A stretch of DNA of 64,000 nucleotides, taken from Burkholderia cepacia. GTDB lineage: Bacteria > Pseudomonadota > Gammaproteobacteria > Burkholderiales > Burkholderiaceae. The stretch spans positions 1 through 64,000 of the forward strand of contig NZ_LDWR01000004.1 of NCBI RefSeq assembly GCF_001039005.1. The letters run 5' to 3'. A program made the translations under genes and the position numbers. Shown one piece after another: positions 1 to 8,318 of this stretch (within the stretch, counting starts at the first letter, position 1; each line of letters begins with the position of its first letter). Under the pieces are notes generated by a model, which saw only the letters and a list, made by a program, of their open reading frames with translations, was not told where the DNA came from and did not search any database.

Positions 1-679
1 CCGGCGTGGCCGGCGTGCCGCCGATCTGGCCGCCCGCGATCTGCACGTTCTGCGCGGTGATCGCCGACGACACGTCGACCGGCGTCAGGCCGTAGTTCGT
101 CAGGCGGTTCGGGTCGAGCCAGATCCGCATCGCGTACTGCGAGCCGAACAGCGTGACGGTACCGACGCCGTTCAACCGGCTGATCGGATCCTTCACGTGC
201 GACGCCACGAAGTTCGCGAGGTCGTACTTGTTCATGCTGCCGTCTTCGGAGTTGAAGGCGAGCACCAGCAGGAAGCTGCTGCTCGACTTCGTCACCGACA
301 GGCCGAGCTGCTGCACGACCTGCGGCAGAACCGGCGTCGCGAGCGACAGCTTGTTCTGCACCTGGACCTGTGCGATGTCGGCGTTGGTGCCCGGCGCGAA
401 CGTCAGCGTGATCGTTGCGTTACCCGAGTCGTCACTCGTCGACGACATGTACAGGAAGTTGTCGAGACCGCTCATCTGCTGCTCGATCACCTGCGTCACC
501 GTGTCTTCCACCGTCTTCGCGGAAGCGCCCGGATAGTTCGCGGTAATCTGGATCGATGGCGGCGCGATCGTCGGATACTGCGAGATCGGCAGCGTGAAGA
601 TCGCCGCAACCCCGGCCAGCATCAGGATGATGGCGATCACCCACGCGAAGATCGGGCGATCGATAAAAAACTTTGCCAT
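1..679 (-). CDS. bpeB: RND multidrug efflux permease BpeB, N-terminal part
   Basis: Inner-membrane proton/drug antiporter of the AcrB/MexB (HAE1) family. Only the first 226 codons are present; the gene runs off the left edge. The protein starts [16 protein letters not shown], the usual first transmembrane helix, followed by a periplasmic porter region containing [20 protein letters not shown], which resembles AcrB/BpeB rather than AmrB. The start codon at 679 is preceded by a GGGAG ribosome binding site. It lies 15 bp downstream of bpeA on the same strand, so the two are cotranscribed; an outer-membrane channel gene (OprB type) is expected beyond the edge. The assignment to BpeB rather than another HAE1 pump rests on the N-terminal sequence and the divergent bpeR-like gene. 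Confidence 0.88.
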   Translation of the reverse strand, partial: MAKFFIDRPIFAWVIAIILMLAGVAAIFTLPISQYPTIAPPSIQITANYPGASAKTVEDTVTQVIEQQMSGLDNFLYMSSTSDDSGNATITLTFAPGTNADIAQVQVQNKLSLATPVLPQVVQQLGLSVTKSSSSFLLVLAFNSEDGSMNKYDLANFVASHVKDPISRLNGVGTVTLFGSQYAMRIWLDPNRLTNYGLTPVDVSSAITAQNVQIAGGQIGGTPATP

Positions 680-694
680 GAAACAGGCTCCCTG

Positions 695-1972
695 TTATTG
701 CGCGCTCGAAGCAGCGGCAGCACTCGCCGGCGCGGCGCCCGATGCGGCGGCACCGGAAGCGGCAGCGGCGCCGGAACCGGCGGCAGCCGGCGCGTCGGAT
801 GCGGCGGCAGCGCCCGATGCGGCATCGGCCGCCGGTGCGATCTGCGCGGATACCGACTTCACGGTCGCGCCCGGGCGCACCTTGTCGATGCCCTGCACGA
901 TCACGTGATCGCCCGCCTCCAGACCGCCTTCGACGACCCAGTTCGGACCCTGCATGCCGGTGGTCTTCAGCGGACGCGGCTCGACCTTGTTGCTGGCGTT
1001 CACCACCATCGCGATCGCCTGGCCCTTCTGGTCGTGCGTGACGCCGATCTGCGGCACCAGGAACGCGTTCTCGTTCACGCCTTCCTCGATCCGTGCGCGC
1101 ACGAACATCCCCGGCAGCAGCACGCGGCCCGGGTTCGGGAAGACCGCGCGGATCGTCACCGAGCCGGTGGTCTGGTCGACCGTCACGTCCGAGAACTGCA
1201 GCTTGCCCGGCTCCGCATAGGTCTTGCCGTCTTCCAGCACCAGCGACACCTTCGCGGCGCCCGGGCCGGTCGTCTTCAGACGCCCGCTCTGCACGTCCTG
1301 GCGCAGCTTCAGCCCTTCGAGGCTCGACTGCGTGAGGTCGACATACACCGGGTCGAGCTGCTGCACCGTCGACATCAGCGTCGCCTGGCTCGCCTGCACA
1401 TATGCGCCCGGCGTCACCTGCGAGATGCCGACACGGCCGGTGATCGGCGAGACCACGTCGGTGTAGCCGAGGTTGATCTGCGCGGTATCGACCGCTGCCT
1501 TGCCGGCCGCGACGTCCGCCGCGGCCTGACCTTGCGTGGCCACCGCGTTGTCGTAGTCCTGCTTGCTGACCGCGTTCGCCGCCACCAGTACCTTGTAGCG
1601 CGCGACCAGTGCGTTCTGCGTCACGAGGTTCGCCTGCGCCTTCGCCAGCGTCGCCTTCGCGCTGTTCAACGCGGCGACGTACGGTGCCGGATCGATCTTG
1701 TAGAGGCGCTGGCCGGCCTTGACGTCCGTGCCTTCGGTGAATTCACGGCGCAGCACGATGCCGTCGACCCGTGCGCGCACCTGCGCGACGAGGAACGCAC
1801 TCGTGCGGCCCGGCAGCTCGGTGAAGACCGGAACGGATTGCGGCTGGACGGTGACGACGCCGACTTCCGGCGTTTGCGGCGGCGGTGCCGATTCTTTTTT
1901 TCCGCATGCAGCCAGGAAAACCGCGGCTGCCGCGACAGTGATCAAGCGGTATGGAACCCGTTCGACGCGCAT
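695..1972 (-). CDS. bpeA: RND efflux periplasmic adaptor lipoprotein BpeA
   Basis: Membrane fusion protein that bridges the BpeB pump and its outer-membrane channel. The start at 1972 (MRVERVPYRL) is chosen over an in-frame ATG 24 bp upstream because AGAGG stands just before it and the signal peptide with lipobox LAAC then has normal length. The mature protein should be lipidated at the Cys of LAACGKK. Lipoyl/barrel-sandwich segments, an alpha-helical hairpin rich in Ala/Gln (about residues 90-180) and a beta-barrel domain follow. The last 50 or so residues are an unusual Ala/Ser/Gly/Pro low-complexity tail not needed for the fold; it could be an O-glycosylation site for the PglL enzyme also encoded in this window (inference). 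Transcribed divergently from bpeR. Confidence 0.92.
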   Translation of the reverse strand: MRVERVPYRLITVAAAAVFLAACGKKESAPPPQTPEVGVVTVQPQSVPVFTELPGRTSAFLVAQVRARVDGIVLRREFTEGTDVKAGQRLYKIDPAPYVAALNSAKATLAKAQANLVTQNALVARYKVLVAANAVSKQDYDNAVATQGQAAADVAAGKAAVDTAQINLGYTDVVSPITGRVGISQVTPGAYVQASQATLMSTVQQLDPVYVDLTQSSLEGLKLRQDVQSGRLKTTGPGAAKVSLVLEDGKTYAEPGKLQFSDVTVDQTTGSVTIRAVFPNPGRVLLPGMFVRARIEEGVNENAFLVPQIGVTHDQKGQAIAMVVNASNKVEPRPLKTTGMQGPNWVVEGGLEAGDHVIVQGIDKVRPGATVKSVSAQIAPAADAASGAAAASDAPAAAGSGAAAASGAAASGAAPASAAAASSAQ

Positions 1973-2370
1973 GGAGCGACCTCTGTGTATAGCCAATGGA
2001 ATAAGTGCAGCACCCGGCGGGAGCGCAACACGGATGCGCCTCGCGGCGCAGATCGAACACCTGAATTACTGGACTGCTGGATACAGCACGTCGGCACGAG
2101 ACCTCCGTGCCGACGGGATGCCGCGAACTGCGGACTGGTACTAGGGCGGGAATCAGCAGAGTGGGATATTAACTGATTGCCACTTGGGTCATTCGATCGT
2201 AGGGTGGTATTGTATATACATTCACGAATGTATGTAAAAAGCCCGTTTGTGTCGCGCCGACTGTCCAGTCTTACGGATTGTTACCAGTCGCAAGCATAGC
2301 CCGTCTCCATGGCGACGACGAGGGTTGCGGACCCTAAATTTACCAACGATCGATCCAATCAGGCCTGCAC
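1973..2370. other. bpeA-bpeR divergent intergenic region
   Basis: About 400 bp without a gene between the divergent efflux operon and its repressor. The half nearer bpeR is AT-rich compared with the rest of the window and contains the palindrome annotated separately at 2213-2236. Short ORFs overlapping the bpeA end of this region are antisense shadows. Promoters for both directions are expected here. Confidence 0.7.
2213..2236. promoter_or_regulatory. Probable BpeR/AcrR-type operator
   Basis: A 24-bp near-palindrome with arms ATACATTC and GAATGTAT around a short centre. Seen directly: it lies in the bpeA-bpeR divergent region. From memory, the E. coli AcrR operator is a 24-bp palindrome with arms TACATACATT and AATGTATGTA; this site matches it at about 20 of 24 positions. 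The site is therefore the likely binding sequence of the TetR-family repressor encoded at 2371, controlling both its own gene and bpeAB. Confidence 0.75.
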
Positions 2371-3012
2371 ATGGTCAGACGTACCAAGGAGGAGGCGCTC
2401 GAGACGCGCAATCGCATTCTCGACGCCGCCGAACACGTGTTCTTCGAGAAGGGCGTGTCGCACACGTCGCTCGCGGACATCGCCCAGCACGCCGGCGTGA
2501 CGCGCGGCGCGATCTACTGGCATTTCGCGAACAAGAGCGAACTGTTCGATGCGATGTTCGACCGCGTGTTTCTGCCGATCGACGAGTTGAAGCGGATGCC
2601 GCTCGACGCGCCGGGCGGCAATCCGCTCGAGAAGATCCGCAAGATCCTGATCTGGTGCCTGCTCGGCGTGCAGCGCGACCCGCAGTTGCGGCGCGTGTTC
2701 AGCGTCCTGTTCATGAAGTGCGAGTACGTCGCGGACATGGAGCCGCTGTTGCAGCGCAATCGCGCCGGGATGAGCGAGGCGCTGCACGCGATCGACGCCG
2801 ATCTCGCGGGGGCCGTGCGGCTCAAGCTGCTGCCCGAACGGCTCGACACCTGGCGCGCGACGCTGATGCTGCACACGCTCGTCAGCGGTTTCGTACGCGA
2901 CATGCTGATGCTGCCCGACGAGATCGACGCCGAGCAGCATGCGGAAAAGCTCGTCGACGGCTGCTTCGACATGCTGCGCTTGAGCCCGGCGATGCTGAAG
3001 GAAGGCGACTGA
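2371..3012 (+). CDS. bpeR: TetR-family repressor BpeR of the RND operon
   Basis: Drug-responsive repressor, 213 residues, normal length for the AcrR/BpeR group. The N-terminal TetR helix-turn-helix spans about residues 10-57 (RNRILDAAEHVFFEKGVSHT, then TRGAIYWHFANKSELFDAMF). The C-terminal domain resembles the AcrR-type ligand and dimer domain. It is divergent from bpeAB with an AcrR-like operator between, the classic arrangement for local repression relieved by pump substrates. The start ATG is the first in the reading frame, and the HTH begins at the usual distance from it. Confidence 0.9.
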   Translation: MVRRTKEEALETRNRILDAAEHVFFEKGVSHTSLADIAQHAGVTRGAIYWHFANKSELFDAMFDRVFLPIDELKRMPLDAPGGNPLEKIRKILIWCLLGVQRDPQLRRVFSVLFMKCEYVADMEPLLQRNRAGMSEALHAIDADLAGAVRLKLLPERLDTWRATLMLHTLVSGFVRDMLMLPDEIDAEQHAEKLVDGCFDMLRLSPAMLKEGD

Positions 3013-3061
3013 TCGCGGCCGCCGCCGCGTCGCACTGCCCGCCCCCGTTTGTCCGGTCGGC

Positions 3062-3739
3062 TCAGGCCGCCTTCGCGCGCTGCGCGCGGGCCCGCCGGTT
3101 CGACGCGGCCACCGAATCGGGCTTCGACATCGGCGCGCCGGCCAGTCCCGCGATCCACGCGTCGGTCGACATCACGGCCGCGAAATTCGACTGGAACACC
3201 ACCGTGTACGCCCGGTGAATCTCTTCGGCGCTCGCCGCGCCCGCTTCGTTCTCGTAAGGCAACGCGCCCGTCGCGTCGTCCAGGTACTCGACCGTCAGCC
3301 CCGCATGCGCCGCGTGATAAACCGTCGACGCATTGCAGTTGTGCGTCATGTAGCCGGCCACCGCGAGCGTGTCGATCCCGTGCGCATCGAGCCATGCGGC
3401 GAGATCGGTGCCGGCAAACGCGCTCGCCTGCGTCTTCTCGATCAGGTGCGCGTACGGCCGGCTCGCGACGACCGCGTGCAGCGCGACGCCGTCGGTGCCG
3501 GGCGCGAAGATCGGCGCGCCGGCCGGCGCCACGTGCTGGACGACGATCACGGGCACGCCGGCCGCATGCGCGGCATCGATCGCACGGCCGATGTTCGCGA
3601 GCGACACGTCGAGCGGCGGATACTCGATCGGCAGATTGCCCGTCACATATTCGTTCTGGACGTCGATCACGATCAGCGCACGACGGGAAACCGGATGGGC
3701 GACGGAACGGGAAGCGGAATGCGGGACGGTGTTCGACAT
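3062..3739 (-). CDS. Isochorismatase-family cysteine hydrolase
   Basis: Cytoplasmic hydrolase of the isochorismatase/nicotinamidase fold, 225 residues. RALIVIDVQNEYVTGNLP carries the catalytic Asp of this family near residue 23, and GYMTHNCNASTVYHA carries the nucleophilic Cys. The start at 3739 follows a good AGGAG, unlike the longer ORF start. It is divergent from the GlxA-type regulator at 3892 with 152 bp between, so that regulator probably controls it. Isochorismatase-fold hydrolases act on amides such as nicotinamide or carbamoyl compounds; the substrate cannot be read from sequence. Confidence 0.85.
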   Translation of the reverse strand: MSNTVPHSASRSVAHPVSRRALIVIDVQNEYVTGNLPIEYPPLDVSLANIGRAIDAAHAAGVPVIVVQHVAPAGAPIFAPGTDGVALHAVVASRPYAHLIEKTQASAFAGTDLAAWLDAHGIDTLAVAGYMTHNCNASTVYHAAHAGLTVEYLDDATGALPYENEAGAASAEEIHRAYTVVFQSNFAAVMSTDAWIAGLAGAPMSKPDSVAASNRRARAQRAKAA

Positions 3740-3891
3740 GGCAGGCTCCTGGCCCAGGGGCGCGGCCCCGCCCCGGAACGGGACGGCCAGCGGCGCGATG
3801 CGATGCATTGTCGGGCCGCATCATTCCTGCAGATAGTGGCCCAATAGTCATTCTTCGATAAAATCGGGCCATCGCCATTCCGGAGCCCGCC

Positions 3892-4896
3892 ATGACCGCC
3901 GCGTCACCCGCCACGCCCGTTCCGACCATCGTCGCCGTGATCGCCTACGACGGCATCAGCCCGTTCCACCTGTCGGTGCCGTCCGTCGTGTTCGGCAAGG
4001 AACGCGACGCGGCCACATCGCCCGCGTTCGAGTTCCGCGTGTGCTCGGCCGAGCGCGGCCCGCTGTCGACGACGGGCGGCTTCACGATCACCGCACCGTA
4101 CGGCCTCGACGGGCTCGACGACGCCGACATCGTCATCGTGCCGGCCTGGCGCGACCCGGACGAAGCGCCGCCCGACGTGCTGCTCGACGCCGTCCGCGCG
4201 GTCGCCGCACGCGGCGCGCAGCTCGTCGGGCTATGCCTCGGCGCTTACGTACTCGCCGCAGCCGGTCTGCTCGACGGCCGCCCGGCCACCACGCACTGGG
4301 CCTGGGCCGACGATTTCGCCGAACGCTTCCCACGCGTGAAGCTCGACCCCGACGTGCTGTACGTGGACGACGGCAACCTGATGACGTCGGCCGGCACGGC
4401 CGCGGGGCTCGACTGCTGTCTGCACGTCGTGCGGCAGCGCTTCGGCTCGGACGCCGCGAACCAGATCGCGCGCCGCCTCGTGATCCCGCCGCATCGCCAG
4501 GGCGGGCAAGCCCAGTACGTGCCGCAGCCGGTCGCCGCGCACCCGCGCGATGCGCGGCTCGCGGGCCTGCTCGACTGGGTGCGCGCGCACCTCGACGCCG
4601 CGCACAGCGTCGATTCGCTCGCCGAACGCGTGCTGATGAGCCGGCGCACATTCACACGCCACTTCCGCCAGGCAACGGGCACGACCGTCACCGCGTGGCT
4701 GCAGGCCGAGCGGCTCACGCGCGCGCAGCATCTGCTGGAAACCACCGGGCAATCGATCGATGCGATCGCGCAAGCGGCCGGCTACGGGTCGAGCGTGTCG
4801 CTGCGCCAGCATTTCGCGGGCACGCTCGGCACCTCGCCGTCTGCGTATCGAAGGGAATTTCGCGGCGCCGGAGCCGGTGCCGATGCGGGGCGGTAA
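3892..4896 (+). CDS. GlxA/FtrA-type AraC regulator with DJ-1/PfpI domain
   Basis: Transcription factor of 334 residues. The N-terminal half is a DJ-1/PfpI (class I glutamine amidotransferase-like) fold with the elbow LVGLCLGAYVLAAAGLLDGR and the following ATTHW. The C-terminal half is an AraC/XylS double helix-turn-helix (SVDSLAERVLMSRRTFTRHF, then IDAIAQAAGYGSSVSLRQHF). This architecture is that of FtrA and GlxA. The sensed compound is unknown. It is transcribed away from the isochorismatase-type gene and likely regulates it. Confidence 0.88.
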   Translation: MTAASPATPVPTIVAVIAYDGISPFHLSVPSVVFGKERDAATSPAFEFRVCSAERGPLSTTGGFTITAPYGLDGLDDADIVIVPAWRDPDEAPPDVLLDAVRAVAARGAQLVGLCLGAYVLAAAGLLDGRPATTHWAWADDFAERFPRVKLDPDVLYVDDGNLMTSAGTAAGLDCCLHVVRQRFGSDAANQIARRLVIPPHRQGGQAQYVPQPVAAHPRDARLAGLLDWVRAHLDAAHSVDSLAERVLMSRRTFTRHFRQATGTTVTAWLQAERLTRAQHLLETTGQSIDAIAQAAGYGSSVSLRQHFAGTLGTSPSAYRREFRGAGAGADAGR

Positions 4897-4948
4897 CGCC
4901 CGCCGCGCGGGCGGCGGGCCGTGAAGCGGAACGGCGACGCGCGGCCGC

Positions 4949-5656
4949 TCAGCCGCCGTTGATCCAGCGTGCCGCGTAGAGCAGCAACGCGACGAACACG
5001 ATCATCGCCGCCCAGGCCCAGACGGGCACCGTGCCGGAACCGCGATGCGGGAGCGCGCTGGCGGCACGCCCGGTCAGCGCGCCGCCGAGGTGCGGCGGCA
5101 GCGAACGCTTCGTCGCGGCCACCAACGACGCCGGCCGCAGGAACACATGCTGGCGCCGGTGCGCGGCCGAGCGGGCGCGATTCGGCGCGAGTCCATGCTT
5201 GGCCTGCACGACCGCGCAGAACTCACGGAAGAAATCGTCGGTCCATTCGCGCAGCGCATTGTCGATCTGCCGCCCCGGCAGCTCGGCGAGCGGTCCGCTC
5301 GCAGTCGCCCAGACCACGTACTCGATGCACGTGGCGTTCTCGTCGTCATCCGGCATCAGCACGAGTTCGACCTGGCCGCGCAGCGCGCCGAGGCCGTCGG
5401 CCCGCGCCTTGAAGTTGATCACACGGCGCGGCTGCCCTTCCGCGTCGCCCTGCTCGCCGGCCGCATGCGCACGCACGTCGTAGCGGGCGCGCAGCGGGCC
5501 GAGCGGCACCGTGATCGTCAGCGCGAACTCGTCGTGCGCGAGCTTCACGAACGATTCGCAATGATCGAAGCTCGCCCGCAGCAATGCGAGATCCTCGAAG
5601 GCCTCCCGCACGACAGGCGGCGCGAGCGGTACGCGTAACGTGTCGTTCAGTTCCAT
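4949..5656 (-). CDS. CoxG/SRPBCC-fold protein with C-terminal membrane anchor
   Basis: 235 residues. The first 150 or so resemble CoxG (carbon monoxide dehydrogenase subunit G), a START/SRPBCC-like fold. A Lys/Arg-rich linker follows, and then a single C-terminal helix (VPVWAWAAMIVFVALLLYAA) that would tether it to the inner membrane with the SRPBCC domain in the cytoplasm. No CO dehydrogenase genes are nearby, so a role in CO oxidation is not supported; CoxG-like proteins are also found alone. The start at 5656 is set by GGGGAGG just upstream. The DUF427 gene ends 28 bp upstream, so the two are probably cotranscribed. Confidence 0.75.
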   Translation of the reverse strand: MELNDTLRVPLAPPVVREAFEDLALLRASFDHCESFVKLAHDEFALTITVPLGPLRARYDVRAHAAGEQGDAEGQPRRVINFKARADGLGALRGQVELVLMPDDDENATCIEYVVWATASGPLAELPGRQIDNALREWTDDFFREFCAVVQAKHGLAPNRARSAAHRRQHVFLRPASLVAATKRSLPPHLGGALTGRAASALPHRGSGTVPVWAWAAMIVFVALLLYAARWINGG

Positions 5657-5684
5657 GATGCCTCCCCGATGAACACGCGCCGCA

Positions 5685-6044
5685 TCAGGACGTCTCGACG
5701 AGACTGTCGATCCGTGCGACATCGAAGGCGACGTAGTGCGCAAGCGCGGCGGCTGCCTCCTTCGGTTCTTCGAAACTCCACGCGGCGTTCTCGATCACGC
5801 CGTCTTCCGTCTGCAAGTCGAAATGCACGGCCTCCCCCCTGAACGGGCAGGCGGTCGTCACACCCGACTTCACGAGCCTGCGCATGTTGACGTCGCGGCG
5901 CGGCAGGTAATGGGTGTCCGGCAGCCCCGTCACGCGCACGGTCAACACGCCGTGCGAATCGGCATACGTGATGCCGCGATGGATCACGCGCACGCGATGG
6001 CGGTTCGGCACGATTTCAAGGCGAGGGTCGGCGGCATCGGACAT
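5685..6044 (-). CDS. DUF427 domain protein
   Basis: Small cytoplasmic protein of 119 residues covering the whole DUF427 domain (RVRVIHRGITYADS, then HYLPRRDVNM and CPFRGEAVHFDL). The start at 6044 is preceded by GAAGGAG; the longer ORF upstream runs through the terminator at 6092-6123 and is not credible. The biochemical function of DUF427 is not established. Probably cotranscribed with the CoxG-like gene downstream. Confidence 0.85.
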   Translation of the reverse strand: MSDAADPRLEIVPNRHRVRVIHRGITYADSHGVLTVRVTGLPDTHYLPRRDVNMRRLVKSGVTTACPFRGEAVHFDLQTEDGVIENAAWSFEEPKEAAAALAHYVAFDVARIDSLVETS

Positions 6045-6091
6045 CGTTTCTCCTTCGGGCGGCCCGGCAGGCAGGCCGGTGGCAGGAAACG

Positions 6092-6123
6092 AAAAAAGCC
6101 ACGGCACGCATGCCGTGGCTTTC
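6092..6123 (-). terminator. Rho-independent terminator
   Basis: Perfect 10-bp stem (AGCCACGGCA / TGCCGTGGCT) with a 4-base loop; read on the minus strand it is followed by a run of six T. It ends the transcript of the small secreted protein at 6181-6618 before the DUF427 gene. Confidence 0.88.
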
Positions 6124-6180
6124 ATTATGGGCGAATCTTCGTCCGATTGCGCGACCCGGGCCGGGGCCGCGTGCGGCGGG

Positions 6181-6618
6181 CTACTGCGCGCTCCACTGGA
6201 ACGCGGTTTTCGCGCCGCCCTTCGCGCCGACGGTGACGGCGCGCGATTCATCGTTACCCTGGTACGACGCATGCACCGTATAGCGCCCCGGCGGCACCTT
6301 CACGAGCATGTACGGCCCGCGCGCGTCGGTTTTCAGCACTTCGGCGCCCTTGCCGTCGACGATCAGCACATGGACGTCGGCCAGGAACTCGCCGCCCTTG
6401 CCGGTGAAGCGCAGGGCCAGCGGCCACTTCGCCTCGTTGCGCTGAAACGCCGTCGATTCGTCCTGCCCGACGCCGCCGGACACGAAGGTGACGTCGCCCT
6501 GCTGGCGCGCGGCGGGCAAGCCGTCCGACTGCGCGTACGCGCCGGTCGCACCGGCTGCGAGGCCGGCGGCCAACGCCGCGGCGACGGCAAATCGGGACAC
6601 GTTGCGTAGATATTGCAT
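6181..6618 (-). CDS. Secreted carboxypeptidase-regulatory-like (transthyretin fold) protein
   Basis: 145 residues. A Sec signal peptide (FAVAAALAAGLAAGATGAYA) with an AxA-type cleavage site sends it to the periplasm. The mature part has a short N-terminal segment, then a beta-rich domain with GGEFLADVHVLIVDGKGAEVL, PYMLVKVPPGRYTVHASYQG, typical of small transthyretin-like or carboxypeptidase regulatory domains. No catalytic residues are visible. The start at 6618 follows AAGGAG. It is the last gene after htrA on the same strand, 104 bp away, and may share its transcript; a terminator follows it. Confidence 0.75.
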   Translation of the reverse strand: MQYLRNVSRFAVAAALAAGLAAGATGAYAQSDGLPAARQQGDVTFVSGGVGQDESTAFQRNEAKWPLALRFTGKGGEFLADVHVLIVDGKGAEVLKTDARGPYMLVKVPPGRYTVHASYQGNDESRAVTVGAKGGAKTAFQWSAQ

Positions 6619-6722
6619 GGCTCTCTCCTTGGGGTCGGAACACATACAGGGCGCCGCGTCATGCGATCGAACGGCGGCGGCGCCCGCCGCGGCCGGCCAG
6701 GCCGGCCGTCGGCCGTGGCCGG

Positions 6723-8207
6723 TCAGCTCAGGTCGACCGGCACGAAGATCTGTGCATTATCGCGCTGGATCAGCAGAGCAAGACTGTTGCCCGCGCCCTT
6801 GACCGCATCGCGCAGCTGCTCGGGGCTCGTGACCGGGCGGCCGTTGACCGCCAGGATCACGTCGCCGGGCTGGATGCCCGCGTTGGCTGCCGGGCCGCCG
6901 GCCTGCTGCACGATCAGCCCGTGCGACAGGTTGTCGGCATTGCGTTCCTGCGGCGACAGCGGACGCACCGCGACGCCCAGGCGCCCCTGCTCGACGGGCC
7001 CGCCGTCATTCGACGCGAGCTTCGCATCGGCCATCGCGCCGAGCGTCACGCTGATCGACTTCTTCGACTTGTCGCGCCAGATCTGCAGGTCGGCCTTCGA
7101 ACCCGGCTTCAGGTTCGCGATCTGCGCGGGCAGCGACGTCGAATCGGCGACCGGCGAACCGTTGACCGACAGGATCACGTCGCCCGGCTGCAGCCCCGCC
7201 TTCGCGGCCGGGCCGTTCGGATCGACCGAGCTGACGAGCGCGCCGTCCGGCTTCTGCAGCCCGAACGAACTCGCGAGCGTCTGGTTCAGCCCCTGCACGG
7301 CGACGCCGAGGCGGCCGCGGCTCACGTGGCCCGTCTTCACGAGCTCGTCCTTCACCTTGATCGCCTCGTTGATCGGGATCGCGAACGACAGGCCCTGGAA
7401 GCCGCCCGTCTGCGAGTAGATCATCGAGTTGATGCCGATCACCTCGCCCTGCAGGTTGAACAGCGGGCCGCCCGAGTTGCCCGGGTTCACCGGCACGTCG
7501 GTCTGGATGAACGGCGTGTAGTTCTCGTCCGGCAGCGCGCGCGACTTCGCGCTGATGATGCCCGACGTGACCGTGTTGTCGAAGCCGTAAGGCGAACCGA
7601 TCGCAACGACCCACTGGCCGACCTTGCTCTGGGCCGGATCGCCGATCTTCACGGTCGGCAGGCCGCTCGCGTCGATCTTCAGCACCGCGACGTCGGACTG
7701 CTTGTCCAGGCCGACGACCTTCGCCTTGTATTCGCGCTTGTCGGTCAGCTTGACCGTGACGACGTTCGCGCCGTCGATCACGTGCGCATTGGTGAGGATG
7801 TACCCGTCGGAGCTGATGACGAAGCCCGAACCGAGGCTCGCGCTCGGCTGGTCGTCCGGCTGCGCGTCGCCGCCCATGCCCGGCACCTGGCCGTAGAAAT
7901 GCTTGAAGAACTGGTAGAACGGGTCGCTCGGGTCGATCGGCAGTTGCGGCTGCGGCACGCGCCGCGACACCTGCTTCACGACGTGCTTCGCGCTGATGTT
8001 CACGACCGCCGGGCCGTAGGTCTCGACGAGCCCGGAGAAATCGGGGATGCCGGTCTTGGCAGCCGCTTCGGCCGGCATCAGCGCGGCCGCCTGCGCAGGC
8101 GTGATGATCTGCGGATCGGCGCGGCGGGTGCCGGCGACATAACCTGCCGACAGGGCGGCCGCGACGGCGACCGCGACGGCGCCGCGCGCAAGGAATCGGG
8201 TATTCAT
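6723..8207 (-). CDS. htrA: Periplasmic serine protease HtrA/DegP (MucD type)
   Basis: Envelope stress protease/chaperone of 494 residues. An N-terminal hydrophobic segment (about residues 8-25) directs it to the periplasm. The trypsin-like domain shows the triad His142 (TNAHVID), Asp172 (SDVAVL) and Ser245 (GNSGGPLF). Two PDZ domains follow (around 300-390 and 410-490), each with a GLQPGDVILSVNG or GIQPGDVILAVNG signature. The start follows AGGAGG. It is the last gene of the operon regulator-kinase-htrA, with a phased CTTAA array in the gap before it. From memory, B. cenocepacia htrA in this context (BCAL2829) is needed for stress survival in vivo. Confidence 0.95.
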   Translation of the reverse strand: MNTRFLARGAVAVAVAAALSAGYVAGTRRADPQIITPAQAAALMPAEAAAKTGIPDFSGLVETYGPAVVNISAKHVVKQVSRRVPQPQLPIDPSDPFYQFFKHFYGQVPGMGGDAQPDDQPSASLGSGFVISSDGYILTNAHVIDGANVVTVKLTDKREYKAKVVGLDKQSDVAVLKIDASGLPTVKIGDPAQSKVGQWVVAIGSPYGFDNTVTSGIISAKSRALPDENYTPFIQTDVPVNPGNSGGPLFNLQGEVIGINSMIYSQTGGFQGLSFAIPINEAIKVKDELVKTGHVSRGRLGVAVQGLNQTLASSFGLQKPDGALVSSVDPNGPAAKAGLQPGDVILSVNGSPVADSTSLPAQIANLKPGSKADLQIWRDKSKKSISVTLGAMADAKLASNDGGPVEQGRLGVAVRPLSPQERNADNLSHGLIVQQAGGPAANAGIQPGDVILAVNGRPVTSPEQLRDAVKGAGNSLALLIQRDNAQIFVPVDLS

Positions 8208-8250
8208 CGTAGGACCTCCTCTTTGTTAGGACGCAGCGTAACGACCCTGA

Positions 8251-8288
8251 CTTAAAGGAGGCTTAATCAACCTTAAGTGGGGCTTAAG
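8251..8288 (-). promoter_or_regulatory. Phased CTTAA repeat array (PmrA/QseB-like box)
   Basis: Four CTTAA cores start at 8251, 8262, 8272 and 8283, i.e. spaced 11, 10 and 11 bp, one DNA turn each. Read on the htrA coding strand this gives CTTAAG-N5-CTTAAG and ATTAAG-N5-TTTAAG. The PmrA/BasR box, also bound by QseB, is known as YTTAAG-like hexamers separated by 5 bp. The array lies between the sensor kinase stop and the htrA start, 44 bp upstream of htrA, so the OmpR-family regulator encoded in the same operon probably controls an internal htrA promoter here. Confidence 0.7.
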
Positions 8289-8318
8289 CGGGCCGCGAGG
8301 CCCGCCCGGCGCTGCTCT

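Noticed and set aside
197..2176. 659-codon open frame on the plus strand
   Set aside because: Antisense to bpeB and bpeA; Arg-rich shadow.
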